From Flavobacteriales bacterium (GTDB lineage: Bacteria > Bacteroidota > Bacteroidia > Flavobacteriales_F > PHOS-HE28): a stretch of 43,927 bases of DNA. How positions within the stretch are numbered: position 1 is the first letter of the stretch; the number at the start of each line of letters is the position of its first letter. The DNA is taken from contig JAHBUM010000003.1 of the NCBI GenBank assembly GCA_019638075.1, forward strand, positions 1 to 43,927, written 5' to 3'. The notes beneath the pieces are model-generated. The model saw only the letters and a program-made list of their open reading frames with translations. It searched no databases and was not told where the DNA came from. The position numbers and the translations under genes are program-made. Shown here piece after piece: positions 18,073 through 25,395 of this stretch.

Positions 18073-18126
18073 GCGTTGCTTAGAGCACGCAATGTAGCCG
18101 TGTGCGGTCGATCGGGAAGCCTTCCG

Positions 18127-18170
18127 CAAACTTGAAAATGTGAAAGTGCATGTTCACATTTTCAAGTTTG
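18127..18170. repeat. 18-bp inverted repeat between TPR gene and permease
   Basis: Arms 18127-18144 and 18153-18170 are perfect reverse complements (CAAACTTGAAAATGTGAA) around the 8-base loop AGTGCATG. It lies upstream of the permease start and downstream of the TPR gene terminator, both on the minus strand. No run of T follows on either strand. It is AT-richer than its surroundings and may be an operator or another member of the window's hairpin elements. Confidence 0.85.
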
Positions 18171-18195
18171 CCCGGCTCATGCTCTTCAAAACAGA

Positions 18196-18215
18196 AAGGG
18201 AGCCGAAGCTCCCTT
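18196..18215 (-). terminator. Intrinsic terminator of the TPR gene
   Basis: Perfect 8-bp stem AAGGGAGC / GCTCCCTT with a UUCG tetraloop on the minus-strand RNA, followed on that strand by TTTCTGTTTT. It begins 22 bp beyond the TPR stop codon, as expected for the end of the exbB-to-TPR cluster. Confidence 0.85.
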
Positions 18216-18236
18216 CCCTTCTCGTTCTGTATAGCG

Positions 18237-19898
18237 CTACTGCAACTCGCAGGCCGCAGCCGACACGTCCTTCAGCTCCTTGCTCAACAGCATGTCGCTG
18301 GATTGCTTGGTGCGCTCGGTGCCGGTGTTCAGGTCCTTCACTTTTTGGAACCAGCACTTGGCGGCGGGCATGTCCTTGGTGCCGTAGAAATTGTTGAAGG
18401 CGAGGTAGAACATGGCTTCCTCGGCATCCTTGGAGGCTTTGCCTGTGATCTCTTCGGGCTTCATCTTGCGCAGCGCCTCCTCGAAGAAGGGCTTGGCCTG
18501 CCACGTGGTCTTGTCGGGGTCCAGCCCCACGTTGGCGCGGGCGCGGCCGAGGTAGCCTTGGTAGATGTTGGGCTGCTTCTCGATGTACTTGGTCCACGCC
18601 ATGTCGGCCACTTCATAGCGGCCTGCCTTCTGCGCGGCACCGCCGAGGTAGTACCAGTCGTTCACCACCACCTTGCTGGAGTTGGTCTTGGCTTGGTAGG
18701 CATCCACCGCGCGGCCGAACATCTTCGCTTTCTGGAAATAGCTGCCCGCTTCCATGTACAGTTCGGGATCGGCGTTGGGCATGGCGGCGGCGGCCATGAT
18801 CTTCTCACCGGCCAGCGAATCGTTGCCCATCAGGGCCACGGCACGGCCGTAGTACTGCAGGTCGCTCGGCACCACCTTCTCCTGCGGCTGCTTGGCGAAG
18901 TAGGCATCCAGCGTGGCCATGGCGTTCACCGAATCCTTCAGTTCCACTTGGTCGTAGCCTTTGATGCGCAGCAGCGTGTTGTTGTCCACACCGGCCTGCT
19001 CCAATTTGGCGATCAGGTCCAGCGACTGCTTGTAGTCCTGCACGAGGTAGAGGAACTGCGCGTAACGCACCATGGCGCTCTGGCTGCCGGAGTTCAGCTT
19101 CAGGTACTCGTCGTAATCGGCCTTGGCCTTCTGGAAATCGCGCTTGCCGAAGTGCGATTCGGCGCGGCCACGGAAGGCGGGTGCGAAGCCCGGCTCGATG
19201 CCGATGGCCTTGTCGTATTCGGCGATGGCCGCATCGTAGTTGCGGGCGCGGTGGTACACGAGGCCACGGCGTGCGACCGGTTTCGCGCTGGTGGTGCGCA
19301 GGTCCGACGCCTTCTTGTACAGCGCCACGGGCTGCGAGGCATCGGTGGGGTTCTGACCCCACAGGATGTCGCCCTTCAGGATGTACGCTTCGGGATCGGT
19401 GGCGTCCAAGGCGATGGCGGCATCCACGGCTGCCATGGCCTTGGCCCAATCGGGGGCGTTCCCGCTCGCGTAGCCTTCGGCCACTTCGCGCTGGGTCTGC
19501 GCCTGCAACTTCTTGGGGAATTTGTTCGCCTTGTCCATGGCGATGCCGATGGCCTCGGTGAACCTGGCAGCGGCTTGGTCGCGCTGGCCCTTCACCCACA
19601 GCACCTTGCCCTGCCCCACGTGGTTCAGCGGCTGACGGGGGTTCAGATCCACGCCCTTGTTGTAGCAGTAGGCGGCGGAATCCTCGCGGTCGTTCTCGAA
19701 ATAGTTCTCACCGAGGTAGAACCACGCCTCGCCATCGTTGGGGCTGGCCGCGAGCACGCTGCGCAAGGTGGTGGCCGCCTTCTCGAAGCGCTCGCTCTCG
19801 GTAAGGGCGATGGCCTCGGCAATGGTCTGTGCGCCGGCGCTCAGCGAGCCCGCGAGGGCGGTGAGCATCAGGGCGTTGCGGAAGGAATTCTGTTTCAT
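18237..19898 (-). CDS. Secreted tetratricopeptide-repeat protein of the TonB cluster
   Basis: A 553-residue protein with an N-terminal signal peptide (MKQNSFRNALMLTALAGSLSAGA, cleavage near 23) followed by helical TPR units over most of its length, for example AWFYLGENYFENDREDSAAYCYNKGVDLNP, ARNYDAAIAEYDKAIGIEPGFAPAF and KRDFQKAKADYDEYLKLN. It is presumably periplasmic and involved in protein contacts. It starts only 4 bp after the stop of the PstS-like gene and ends in a clear terminator, so it closes the operon. In Bacteroidota a TPR protein commonly accompanies exbB-exbD-tonB and a PstS-like gene, which suggests a role in the energised transport complex; the precise function is unknown. 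Confidence 0.85.
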   Translation of the reverse strand: MKQNSFRNALMLTALAGSLSAGAQTIAEAIALTESERFEKAATTLRSVLAASPNDGEAWFYLGENYFENDREDSAAYCYNKGVDLNPRQPLNHVGQGKVLWVKGQRDQAAARFTEAIGIAMDKANKFPKKLQAQTQREVAEGYASGNAPDWAKAMAAVDAAIALDATDPEAYILKGDILWGQNPTDASQPVALYKKASDLRTTSAKPVARRGLVYHRARNYDAAIAEYDKAIGIEPGFAPAFRGRAESHFGKRDFQKAKADYDEYLKLNSGSQSAMVRYAQFLYLVQDYKQSLDLIAKLEQAGVDNNTLLRIKGYDQVELKDSVNAMATLDAYFAKQPQEKVVPSDLQYYGRAVALMGNDSLAGEKIMAAAAMPNADPELYMEAGSYFQKAKMFGRAVDAYQAKTNSSKVVVNDWYYLGGAAQKAGRYEVADMAWTKYIEKQPNIYQGYLGRARANVGLDPDKTTWQAKPFFEEALRKMKPEEITGKASKDAEEAMFYLAFNNFYGTKDMPAAKCWFQKVKDLNTGTERTKQSSDMLLSKELKDVSAAACELQ

Positions 19899-19902
19899 GT
19901 TC

Positions 19903-20904
19903 TTAGTTCGTCAGCAGCTCCACATCCCGGCCGGGGACCCTCTGCGGCGCAAGGCCTGTTTTGAGGATGATGCGCTGGCCCTTGTGACCGGCCACAAAGG
20001 AAACAAAACCGGTGCCAAGACCTGTTTTCCCCTCCTTCAGCACCGCGTACAGCGTGCGGCGCAAGGGGTATTGCCCATCGGCGAGCGTGGATTGGTTGGG
20101 CGGGATGGCCGGGTGGATGCCGTCGGAGATCCGGCACAGCGTGATGCGGCTGCGCAGCGCGCGGCATGCCGGGTCGTCCAGATCGCTGATGTGGGCGAAG
20201 GCGATGAGGCCGATGGCATCGGGCGTGGCGCTCACCCGGGCGATCAGGCTGTCCAGTCCGGCGGCGGCGGTCACGTTCTTCAGCGCGTCGGCACGGCCAC
20301 CGAGCAGGGAATCCACCACGGTGCGTACCACGCCACCACGCGCGTCGTCCACGATCACACGGGCGCCACCTCCGGTAAGCGCCTTGCGCAGGTCGTCCAC
20401 GCTGAGGCTGTCGGCGCCGCCGGGCGCTCTCACCACCGCGATGGCATCGGTGAGGATGGGCACGTCATCGGGGAAGAGGTTGCGCGAGCGGAAGAAGACC
20501 GCTTCATCGGCGCCCGGCAGGGTGGCGGTGAACACCACGCGCACCTCATCGGTCCGCATGGCTTCGCGCAATTCCATTTCAGGCAGATAGCTCACCCGCA
20601 CCGTGGCTTCCGCGTAGATGCTCTCGAAGATGAAACGCTCTGCTTCGATGATGCGCTCCAGATCGCGGTCGGCCACCACGCGGATGTCGCCCTTCGTGGG
20701 CACGTCGTCGCGCTGAGGGTCGGGAGCCTTGCCCGTGCAGGCGGCGAGTGTGAAGAAGAGAATGCAGAATGCAGTCGGCAGTCGGCAGTCGGCAGTGGGC
20801 AGTGGGCAGCGGGTCCGGCCGATGGGACTGCCAACTGCCCACTGCCCGCTGCCGACTGACAACTGAAAACCGACAACCGACAACTGCACTCCCCCCCTCT
20901 TCAT
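19903..20904 (-). CDS. PstS-like substrate-binding lipoprotein with repeat-expanded signal peptide
   Basis: Periplasmic-binding-protein fold related to phosphate-binding PstS: GDIRVVADRDLERIIEAE at the mature N-terminus, then a long domain with DAIAVV and SVDDLRKALTGG, as in PstS-like proteins near tonB. The 333-residue product starts at ATG 20904, fixed by an ATGA overlap with the upstream 66-aa gene and a purine-rich GGAGAAGGA just before it. A lipobox TLAAC lies near residue 50, far from the start: the 5' part of the frame (20760-20890) is an inverted heptamer-repeat element that encodes QLSVVGF and QLSVGSG repeats ahead of a short hydrophobic core CILFFTLAAC. No ABC transporter genes are nearby, so it is unlikely to serve classical Pst uptake. 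Confidence 0.82.
   Translation of the reverse strand: MKRGGVQLSVVGFQLSVGSGQWAVGSPIGRTRCPLPTADCRLPTAFCILFFTLAACTGKAPDPQRDDVPTKGDIRVVADRDLERIIEAERFIFESIYAEATVRVSYLPEMELREAMRTDEVRVVFTATLPGADEAVFFRSRNLFPDDVPILTDAIAVVRAPGGADSLSVDDLRKALTGGGARVIVDDARGGVVRTVVDSLLGGRADALKNVTAAAGLDSLIARVSATPDAIGLIAFAHISDLDDPACRALRSRITLCRISDGIHPAIPPNQSTLADGQYPLRRTLYAVLKEGKTGLGTGFVSFVAGHKGQRIILKTGLAPQRVPGRDVELLTN
20760..20890. repeat. Inverted heptamer-repeat element inside the lipoprotein signal sequence
   Basis: On the plus strand eight 7-bp units run from 20760 (GAATGCA twice, GTCGGCA three times, GTGGGCA twice, GCGGGTC), a 12-base spacer follows, and nine units run from 20828 to 20890 (such as CTGCCAA, CTGCCCA, CTGCCGA, CTGACAA and CCGACAA). 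The two halves are approximately reverse complementary. The whole element stays in frame with the PstS-like lipoprotein without a stop codon. Confidence 0.93.
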
Positions 20905-21101
20905 TCCTTCTCCCCCCTTTGAGCCTTGTACCCGCGCCACCACATGAACAGCCGCACAAGCCCGTACCCGAGCAGCAGCCCACCGAAGAGCATGCGGTGC
21001 TCCGTGATCCGGTCCTTCAGCGCGTTGGTGAACAGCAGGGCCGCGCCCAATGCTGTGTAGAGCAGGGACATCGCCAGTCGCGCTATGCTTCCGAAGGGCA
21101 T
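20901..21101 (-). CDS. Small two-helix membrane protein
   Basis: A 66-residue protein (MPFGSIARLAMSLLYTALGAALLF...) with two hydrophobic segments, about 8-26 and 38-54, and a charged C-terminus WWRGYKAQRGEKE. I recognise no family. It is supported as a real gene by its position between tonB and the PstS-like gene, the ATGA overlap with the latter, and the membrane-protein composition. It lies just downstream of a hairpin terminator that follows tonB, so it may start a separate transcript or depend on read-through. Confidence 0.7.
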   Translation of the reverse strand: MPFGSIARLAMSLLYTALGAALLFTNALKDRITEHRMLFGGLLLGYGLVRLFMWWRGYKAQRGEKE

Positions 21102-21112
21102 GGGCTGTTGTT

Positions 21113-21142
21113 AAAGAAGAAGAGCGGCCGGTGTGCCGCTCT
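21113..21142 (-). terminator. Intrinsic terminator after tonB
   Basis: Perfect 8-bp stem AGAGCGGC (21121-21128) with GCCGCTCT (21135-21142), followed on the minus strand by TCTTCTTT. It sits 8 bp beyond the tonB stop. It probably ends or attenuates the exbB-exbD-exbD-tonB transcript before the small membrane protein gene. Confidence 0.82.
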
Positions 21143-21150
21143 TTTGTGGA

Positions 21151-21987
21151 TCATCTCAGGGTGAACCTGATCGGCATGTTGTACTGCACACGCACGGGCT
21201 TTCCGCGCTGCTTGCCGGGTTCCCAATCGGGCATGGACTTCACCACGCGGATGGCTTCCTCGTCGCAGCCGCCGCCGATGCCACGGAGCACCTTGGGTTC
21301 GCGCACCTTGCCCTTCTCGTCCACCACGAAGGTGACGTACACCACGCCCTTGATGCCTGCGTCGATGGCCATGGGCGGATACTTCATGGTCTTCTCCAAG
21401 AACTTGAACAGGGCCGCTTCACCGCCGGGGAACGACGGCATCTCTTCCACGATGGTGAAGATCTGCGGCTCCTCCTCCACGGGCGGAGGTGGCGGTTCAT
21501 CGCCCTTCTCACCTTCCTGCGTGGTGGTGCCCGCAGTGGTCTCCTGTAGCGTTTCCTGCGTGGGCGGCGGTTCTTCCACGGGTTCGTCCTTGGCCACGAG
21601 CTGGGTGAACTGCACGCTCTCGATCTTCACGGGCGGCGGCGGTTCCACGGGCGGGGGCGGAGGCGGTTCCTCCTTCTTCTCCTGCTCGAAGATGTCGAGG
21701 TTCACGTCCACGATCTTCTTCGCTTCCACCACTTCGCCATCGCCGCTCAACGAGGCGATGATCTTGGGCAGGCCCACGGCAAGGCCGAACACGAGCACAC
21801 TGCCCACCACGGCGATCAGCAGCCGTTTGGTGTAGTCGCGGCGCAGCACGAAGGCACCGTAGTCCTGATTACGGTCGGCGAAGACCATCTCGTTGCGCGC
21901 CGCCGTGAGCACGTTGTTCCAGCTCAGGTCCATGGCCATGGCAATGGACAGTACGAGCAGGACTCCTATGAAGATCAGGTATTCCAT
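21151..21987 (-). CDS. tonB: TonB energy transducer
   Basis: Links proton-motive force, via ExbB/ExbD, to TonB-dependent outer-membrane receptors. The 278-residue product has a membrane anchor (about 58-80, LLIAVVGSVLVFGLAVGLP), a Pro/Glu-rich periplasm-spanning linker with PPPPPP and PPPP runs (about 108-170), and a C-terminal TonB domain (about 200-278: AIDAGIKGVVYVTFVVDEKGKVREPKVLRG ... PIRFTL). An additional hydrophobic segment begins at residue 1 (MEYLIFIGVLLVLSIAMAM). The alternative start MDLSWNNVL at 21933 would remove it and resembles the N-terminus of known flavobacterial TonB proteins; I keep 21987 because it follows the exbD stop by 3 bp. Confidence 0.9.
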   Translation of the reverse strand: MEYLIFIGVLLVLSIAMAMDLSWNNVLTAARNEMVFADRNQDYGAFVLRRDYTKRLLIAVVGSVLVFGLAVGLPKIIASLSGDGEVVEAKKIVDVNLDIFEQEKKEEPPPPPPVEPPPPVKIESVQFTQLVAKDEPVEEPPPTQETLQETTAGTTTQEGEKGDEPPPPPVEEEPQIFTIVEEMPSFPGGEAALFKFLEKTMKYPPMAIDAGIKGVVYVTFVVDEKGKVREPKVLRGIGGGCDEEAIRVVKSMPDWEPGKQRGKPVRVQYNMPIRFTLR

Positions 21988-21990
21988 GGC

Positions 21991-22626
21991 TCAGAGCTTG
22001 GCTTTTTCGGTGTCCAGCAACGCCTGTTCCTCGGGCTTCAGTTCATCCAGCACACCGTACGAGCCGATGCCGCAGATGTCCATCTCGTCCACCATGTCGA
22101 TCATGTTGCGGTACTTGGCATCCGCATCGGTCTTGATGATGGCCTTCAGGTTGTCCTTGTTGCCCTTGATCGTCTTGCGCTTCTCGTTGTACTCCTCTTC
22201 GGTGATCTTCTTCTCGTTGAACTGGCGCACGAGATCGTTCAACTGGGCCACCGTCTGCTTGTTGTTCTCCACCAGCAGCTTCTGCACCTTGCTGAAATCG
22301 GTGTGCTCCAGCGTGGTGGGCGGGCCTTTTTCGGTGGCCTCCGTGCGGAACTCGCCCATGTAGTAGTAGATCTGGTCGTTCTTGGTGAGCAGCAGGGTGA
22401 TGGCGTTGTTCAGCGCCGTTTCGTTCTGCGGATTGTCCTTGTCCGGTACCGGATAGGTCATCTGCAGCGAGCTCGGCTTGTACATGGTGGTGGTGAGGAT
22501 GAAGAAGGTGAGCAGCAGGAAGGCAAGGTCCACCATCGGCGTCATGTCGATGTGGGTGCTGCCCCTCTTCGCGCGCTTCTTCCCTTTTCCTCCGCCGTCA
22601 CCACCGCCTTCGGGTACTTGTGCCAT
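21991..22626 (-). CDS. exbD: ExbD/TolR-type biopolymer transport protein (second copy)
   Basis: Proton-channel partner of ExbB with one transmembrane helix and a periplasmic domain. The 211-residue product has a Gly/Lys-rich cytosolic N-terminus, then HIDMTPMVDLAFLLLTFFILTTTM (about 25-48), which carries the conserved membrane aspartate. The periplasmic part has a charged coiled insertion (about 120-160, NNKQTVAQLNDLVRQFNEKKITEEEY) before a typical ExbD ending, making it longer than the usual 130-150 residues. It lies between the other exbD and tonB. Confidence 0.92.
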   Translation of the reverse strand: MAQVPEGGGDGGGKGKKRAKRGSTHIDMTPMVDLAFLLLTFFILTTTMYKPSSLQMTYPVPDKDNPQNETALNNAITLLLTKNDQIYYYMGEFRTEATEKGPPTTLEHTDFSKVQKLLVENNKQTVAQLNDLVRQFNEKKITEEEYNEKRKTIKGNKDNLKAIIKTDADAKYRNMIDMVDEMDICGIGSYGVLDELKPEEQALLDTEKAKL

Positions 22627-22646
22627 GGAGTCTTTCTTTTTTCGGG

Positions 22647-22682
22647 CCTCCGCAAGGGCTGTACACGCCAGCCCGCCGGAGG
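22647..22682. other. Hairpin between the two exbD genes
   Basis: CCTCCG (22647-22652) pairs with CGGAGG (22677-22682), and inside it GGGCT (22656-22660) pairs with AGCCC (22670-22674). There is no T-tract after it on the minus strand, so it is not an intrinsic terminator. It may stabilise or separate the two cistrons in the mRNA. Confidence 0.5.
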
Positions 22683-22695
22683 TTCGATCGGTTCC

Positions 22696-23325
22696 TTACA
22701 TCCTCGACGATTCGAGGTCGGTGATCATCTTGAACTTGCTGATCTGGATACCCGGTGACTGGAAGGTGCGGATGACCTCGGCCACGCGGCTGTAGTTGGT
22801 GTTGCCGTCGGCCTTGAGGGCCACCACGGGATTGTGGCCGGCATCGTTCCAGAAGATGTTGCGCGTCACGCTGATCCACTCATACAACTGGTTGTTGGTG
22901 CTGTCCACGGGAATGCCCTCGTGGCTGGCCATGTACGCCTTCCGCTCCGAGCCGGTCTCCAAGGAGAGCAGCTCCCGCAGGTTCTGTATGGGCACCCCGA
23001 TGGGGCCTGCGTTCACGAACTTCACCTTCTCCTCGTCGGTGGGGGTGTAGTTCACGCGCTTGCCAAGCTCTTCCAGCACGGCGATGCGCACGCCTTTGTC
23101 GGTGAAATCCCAGAACACCTTGCCCGCCGTGTCCACCACCACGGTGAGCATGTTGGTCATGGGGATGGGCGATTGGGACATGGACGAAGGCGTATCCACC
23201 GCCACCGCTTCTTCGGGCCGGAACTGGGCGGTGAGCATGAAGAAGGTCACCAGCAGGAAGGCAAGGTCCACCATAGGGGTCATGTCCAGTGAAGGACTGC
23301 TCCTCGGCATCTTGATCTTTGACAT
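22696..23325 (-). CDS. exbD: ExbD/TolR-type biopolymer transport protein (first copy)
   Basis: A 209-residue ExbD with the membrane segment SPSLDMTPMVDLAFLLVTFFMLT (about 10-33), including the proton-path aspartate. The periplasmic region differs strongly from the neighbouring paralogue and also has an insertion (about 60-150) before the NPVVALKADGNTNYSRVAEVIRTFQ segment typical of ExbD. Two dissimilar ExbD copies next to one ExbB is the usual Bacteroidota arrangement and suggests a heteromeric ExbD pair. It lies about 70 bp after the end of exbB and is separated from it by a palindrome. Confidence 0.92.
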   Translation of the reverse strand: MSKIKMPRSSPSLDMTPMVDLAFLLVTFFMLTAQFRPEEAVAVDTPSSMSQSPIPMTNMLTVVVDTAGKVFWDFTDKGVRIAVLEELGKRVNYTPTDEEKVKFVNAGPIGVPIQNLRELLSLETGSERKAYMASHEGIPVDSTNNQLYEWISVTRNIFWNDAGHNPVVALKADGNTNYSRVAEVIRTFQSPGIQISKFKMITDLESSRM

Positions 23326-23365
23326 CGTGCTTCTTGTTTATGGTTGGAACGTGATCGACGCGCCG

Positions 23366-23405
23366 CCGCAAGTAGGGGCGCGGGATCCCGCGCCCCTACT
23401 TGCGG
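23366..23405. repeat. Perfect 40-bp palindrome over the exbB stop codon
   Basis: Two 20-bp arms meet with no spacer; each arm begins CCGCAAGTAGGGGCGCGG, and the centre is GGGATCCC. The distal arm contains the last two exbB codons (CGC AAG) and the TAG stop. It is followed by exbD on the same strand. With no loop it could extrude as a cruciform in DNA or fold as an RNA hairpin with a small central loop at the exbB 3' end. Confidence 0.92.
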
Positions 23406-24208
23406 TTGGCGAGGGTCTGGCTCACGCTGAACCCGGCCTCGTCGATGCCATGGGTGATGGCGTCGATGCGGTTGCCGAAGTAGTTGAAGAAGATGATGGC
23501 GAGGGTGGAGCCGGTGATACCGAGCGCGGTGTTGATGAGGGCCTCGGAGATACCGGTGGAGAGCTGGGTGGCATCGGGCGTGCCGGAAGTGGCCAGCGCG
23601 CTGAACGCCTTGATCATACCAAGCACGGTACCGATCAGACCCACGAGGGTGCTGATGCTGGCGCAGGTGGAGAGGATCACCATGTTCTTGCTGAGCATGG
23701 GCATCTCAAGCGCAGTGGCCTCCTCCAGCTCCTGCTTCACGCTCTGCAGGCGGGTCTCCTTGTCGTGCGTGGCATCGTACAGCACGGTCTTGTAGCGCTC
23801 CAAGCCGCTGCGCATCACGCTGGCCACGGAACCCTGTTGCTCGTCGCACACGGCCACGGCCTTGTCCACATCATCGTTGGCAAGGTGCTGGCGCACGTTC
23901 ACGATGAACTCGTCGATACGACCCTTGCCCTTGGCACGTGCCAGCGTAACGAAACGCTCCACCGCGAAGATGAGCACCACGAGGTTGATGCTGATGAGGA
24001 TGGGCACGATGAACCCGCCCTTGTAGATGGTACCGTACAGTTTGCCGGGGTTCACATCGATCGGGTGGCCATGCACCGGATCATTGTTCTGGAAGTTCTC
24101 CGGCGCGCCGAGGACATAGCTGTAGAAGGACCAGCTGATGATCAGCACCAAGGGGAACACGATGGCTACGAACAGGGAGTTCGCTTTCCCGCTCTTCACG
24201 TTGCTCAT
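23396..24208 (-). CDS. exbB: MotA/TolQ/ExbB proton channel family protein
   Basis: Forms the inner-membrane proton channel that powers TonB. The 270-residue product has a first hydrophobic segment (about 11-34), a second at about 63-85 (GGFIVPILISINLVVLIFAVERFV), then a cytosolic helical region, and two helices near the C-terminus with the family hallmark STLVGLIGTVLGMIKAF (about 191-207) and GITGSTLAIIFFNYF. The N-terminal 45 residues are longer than in E. coli ExbB, as usual in Bacteroidota. It is the first gene of the cluster and has a perfect TAnnTTTG box upstream. Its last codons lie in a 40-bp palindrome. Confidence 0.93.
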   Translation of the reverse strand: MSNVKSGKANSLFVAIVFPLVLIISWSFYSYVLGAPENFQNNDPVHGHPIDVNPGKLYGTIYKGGFIVPILISINLVVLIFAVERFVTLARAKGKGRIDEFIVNVRQHLANDDVDKAVAVCDEQQGSVASVMRSGLERYKTVLYDATHDKETRLQSVKQELEEATALEMPMLSKNMVILSTCASISTLVGLIGTVLGMIKAFSALATSGTPDATQLSTGISEALINTALGITGSTLAIIFFNYFGNRIDAITHGIDEAGFSVSQTLANRK

Positions 24209-24281
24209 TGGGGTCGTCTTAAGGTTGAGGATGTAGTTGTTGGCGTAGTCGAGGTGCCGCTCAGGTGCGAGCAGCGGGGGT

Positions 24282-24289
24282 CAAACATA
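24282..24289 (-). promoter_or_regulatory. Candidate -7 box of the exbB-tonB operon
   Basis: Minus-strand bases TATGTTTG match TAnnTTTG exactly, about 74 bp before the exbB ATG. No clear -33 TTTG is found at 19-21 bp. Confidence 0.45.
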
Positions 24290-24512
24290 GCACGTATCGC
24301 TTTCGGGCCGGTCATCGGCATGTTATCCGGGTGTTATCCGGGGCGGAATGGAGAAGCGACATTGATGCTGGCAAGGCTAACGCAACCACTTCTCCCGCTC
24401 GTGTGCGGTGCGATCTGGCACAAGGAACGGGAAGCCTTGGCGAAGGAGCGGTACGTGTTCAGCCTTCCAAGCATGTGGCAAGATCGTTTCCGCTTATTTA
24501 TTTTCCATGGAA

Positions 24513-24520
24513 TATATTTG
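24513..24520 (+). promoter_or_regulatory. Candidate -7 box of the pirin gene
   Basis: TATATTTG matches TAnnTTTG exactly, in an AT-rich stretch, with TTTC about 22 bp upstream as a possible -33 element. It ends 7 bp before the ATG at 24528, so the mRNA would be nearly leaderless; this also argues against the alternative start at 24507, which lies before the box. Confidence 0.55.
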
Positions 24521-24527
24521 CATCCTG

Positions 24528-25385
24528 ATGGACCGCAAGACCTTCCTCCGCACCACTGTTCTCGGTGGCACCGCCCTCACCATCGGTGCCGCCGAAGCCA
24601 GCACCGCCCCGGAAAAGGAGGTGGTCGGGTTCAACCATCTACCAACTGAGAACGCACACATCATGAGCAACATGGTACTGCACAAGGCGGCCACCCGTGG
24701 GCACGCCGACCACGGCTGGCTGAACGCCCGCCACACTTTCAGCTTCGCGAACTACTACGACCCGGAGCGCATGCACTTCGGCGTGCTGCGGGTGCTGAAC
24801 GACGATGCCATCGCCGCCGGACGCGGCTTCGGCACGCACCCGCACGACAACATGGAGATCGTGACCATCCCGCTCTCGGGCACCGTGGCGCACAAGGACA
24901 GCATGGGCAACAGCGGCACCATCGGCGCGGGCGAAGTGCAGGTGATGAGCGCCGGCACGGGCATCACGCACAGTGAGTTCAACCACGAGCAGGACAAGGA
25001 ACTGCGGCTGTTGCAGATCTGGATGTTCCCCCGCAAACGCAACGTGACGCCCCGCTACGCGCAGATCAAATTGAACACCGAAGCTGGCGACAACGCCTTC
25101 GAGCAGGTGCTTTCCCCCGACCCGGACGATGCCGGTGTATGGGTGCATCAGGATGCGTGGTTCAACCTCGGCCGTTTCGATGCGGGCAGGAAGGTGGACT
25201 ACCGCGTGAAGCGCAAGGGCAACGGCGTGTATGCCTTCATCATCGAAGGCGAAGCCACCATCAACGGCCAGCAGCTCGCACAGCGCGACGGCCTTGGCGT
25301 GTGGGATGTGGACGAGCTGAACATCGCCACCGGCGCGAACGGCGCGCGCATCCTGCTGATGGATGTGCCGATGGAGCTGGGGTGA
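24528..25385 (+). CDS. Pirin family protein (bicupin)
   Basis: A 285-residue protein whose core (from about residue 45) is a pirin/YhhW-type bicupin: HGWLNARHTFSFANYYDPERMHFGVLRVLNDD, then FGTHPHDNMEIVTIPLSGTVAHKDSMGN with the metal-binding histidines and glutamate, and ISAGTGITHSEFN-like GTGITHSEFNHE. Some members act as quercetin 2,3-dioxygenases; the substrate here is unknown. The first 40 residues (MDRKTFLRTTVLGGTALTIGAAEAS) look like a Tat-type leader but with a single lysine pair rather than twin arginine, so export is uncertain. An upstream in-frame ATG at 24507 would add seven residues. Confidence 0.88.
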   Translation: MDRKTFLRTTVLGGTALTIGAAEASTAPEKEVVGFNHLPTENAHIMSNMVLHKAATRGHADHGWLNARHTFSFANYYDPERMHFGVLRVLNDDAIAAGRGFGTHPHDNMEIVTIPLSGTVAHKDSMGNSGTIGAGEVQVMSAGTGITHSEFNHEQDKELRLLQIWMFPRKRNVTPRYAQIKLNTEAGDNAFEQVLSPDPDDAGVWVHQDAWFNLGRFDAGRKVDYRVKRKGNGVYAFIIEGEATINGQQLAQRDGLGVWDVDELNIATGANGARILLMDVPMELG

Positions 25386-25395
25386 GGGGGTAGTG

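Larger units (their letters stand above)
24209..24527. other. Divergent promoter region between exbB and the pirin gene
   Basis: No convincing gene is seen in these 319 bp. It holds -7 boxes facing both ways (24282-24289 minus; 24513-24520 plus) and a short direct repeat GTTATCCGGG separated by one base near 24322-24342. The A/T content rises in the last 50 bp, as expected for a promoter in a GC-rich genome. Confidence 0.6.

Noticed and set aside
16450..18135. A 561-codon plus-strand frame opposite the permease
   Set aside because: Typical antisense His/Asp/Glu-rich shadow; the minus strand has a clear multi-helix APC permease.
19903..20943. Start of the PstS-like gene at 20943
   Set aside because: The ATGA overlap at 20904 and the purine-rich sequence before it favour the later ATG; the extension would read inside the upstream 66-aa gene.
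22647..22682. Hairpin between the exbD genes as a terminator
   Set aside because: On the minus strand it is followed by an A-rich, not T-rich, stretch, and the operon clearly continues.
24265..24528. An 87-codon open frame upstream of the pirin gene
   Set aside because: It overlaps both candidate promoters, shows no family features and ends inside the pirin start region.
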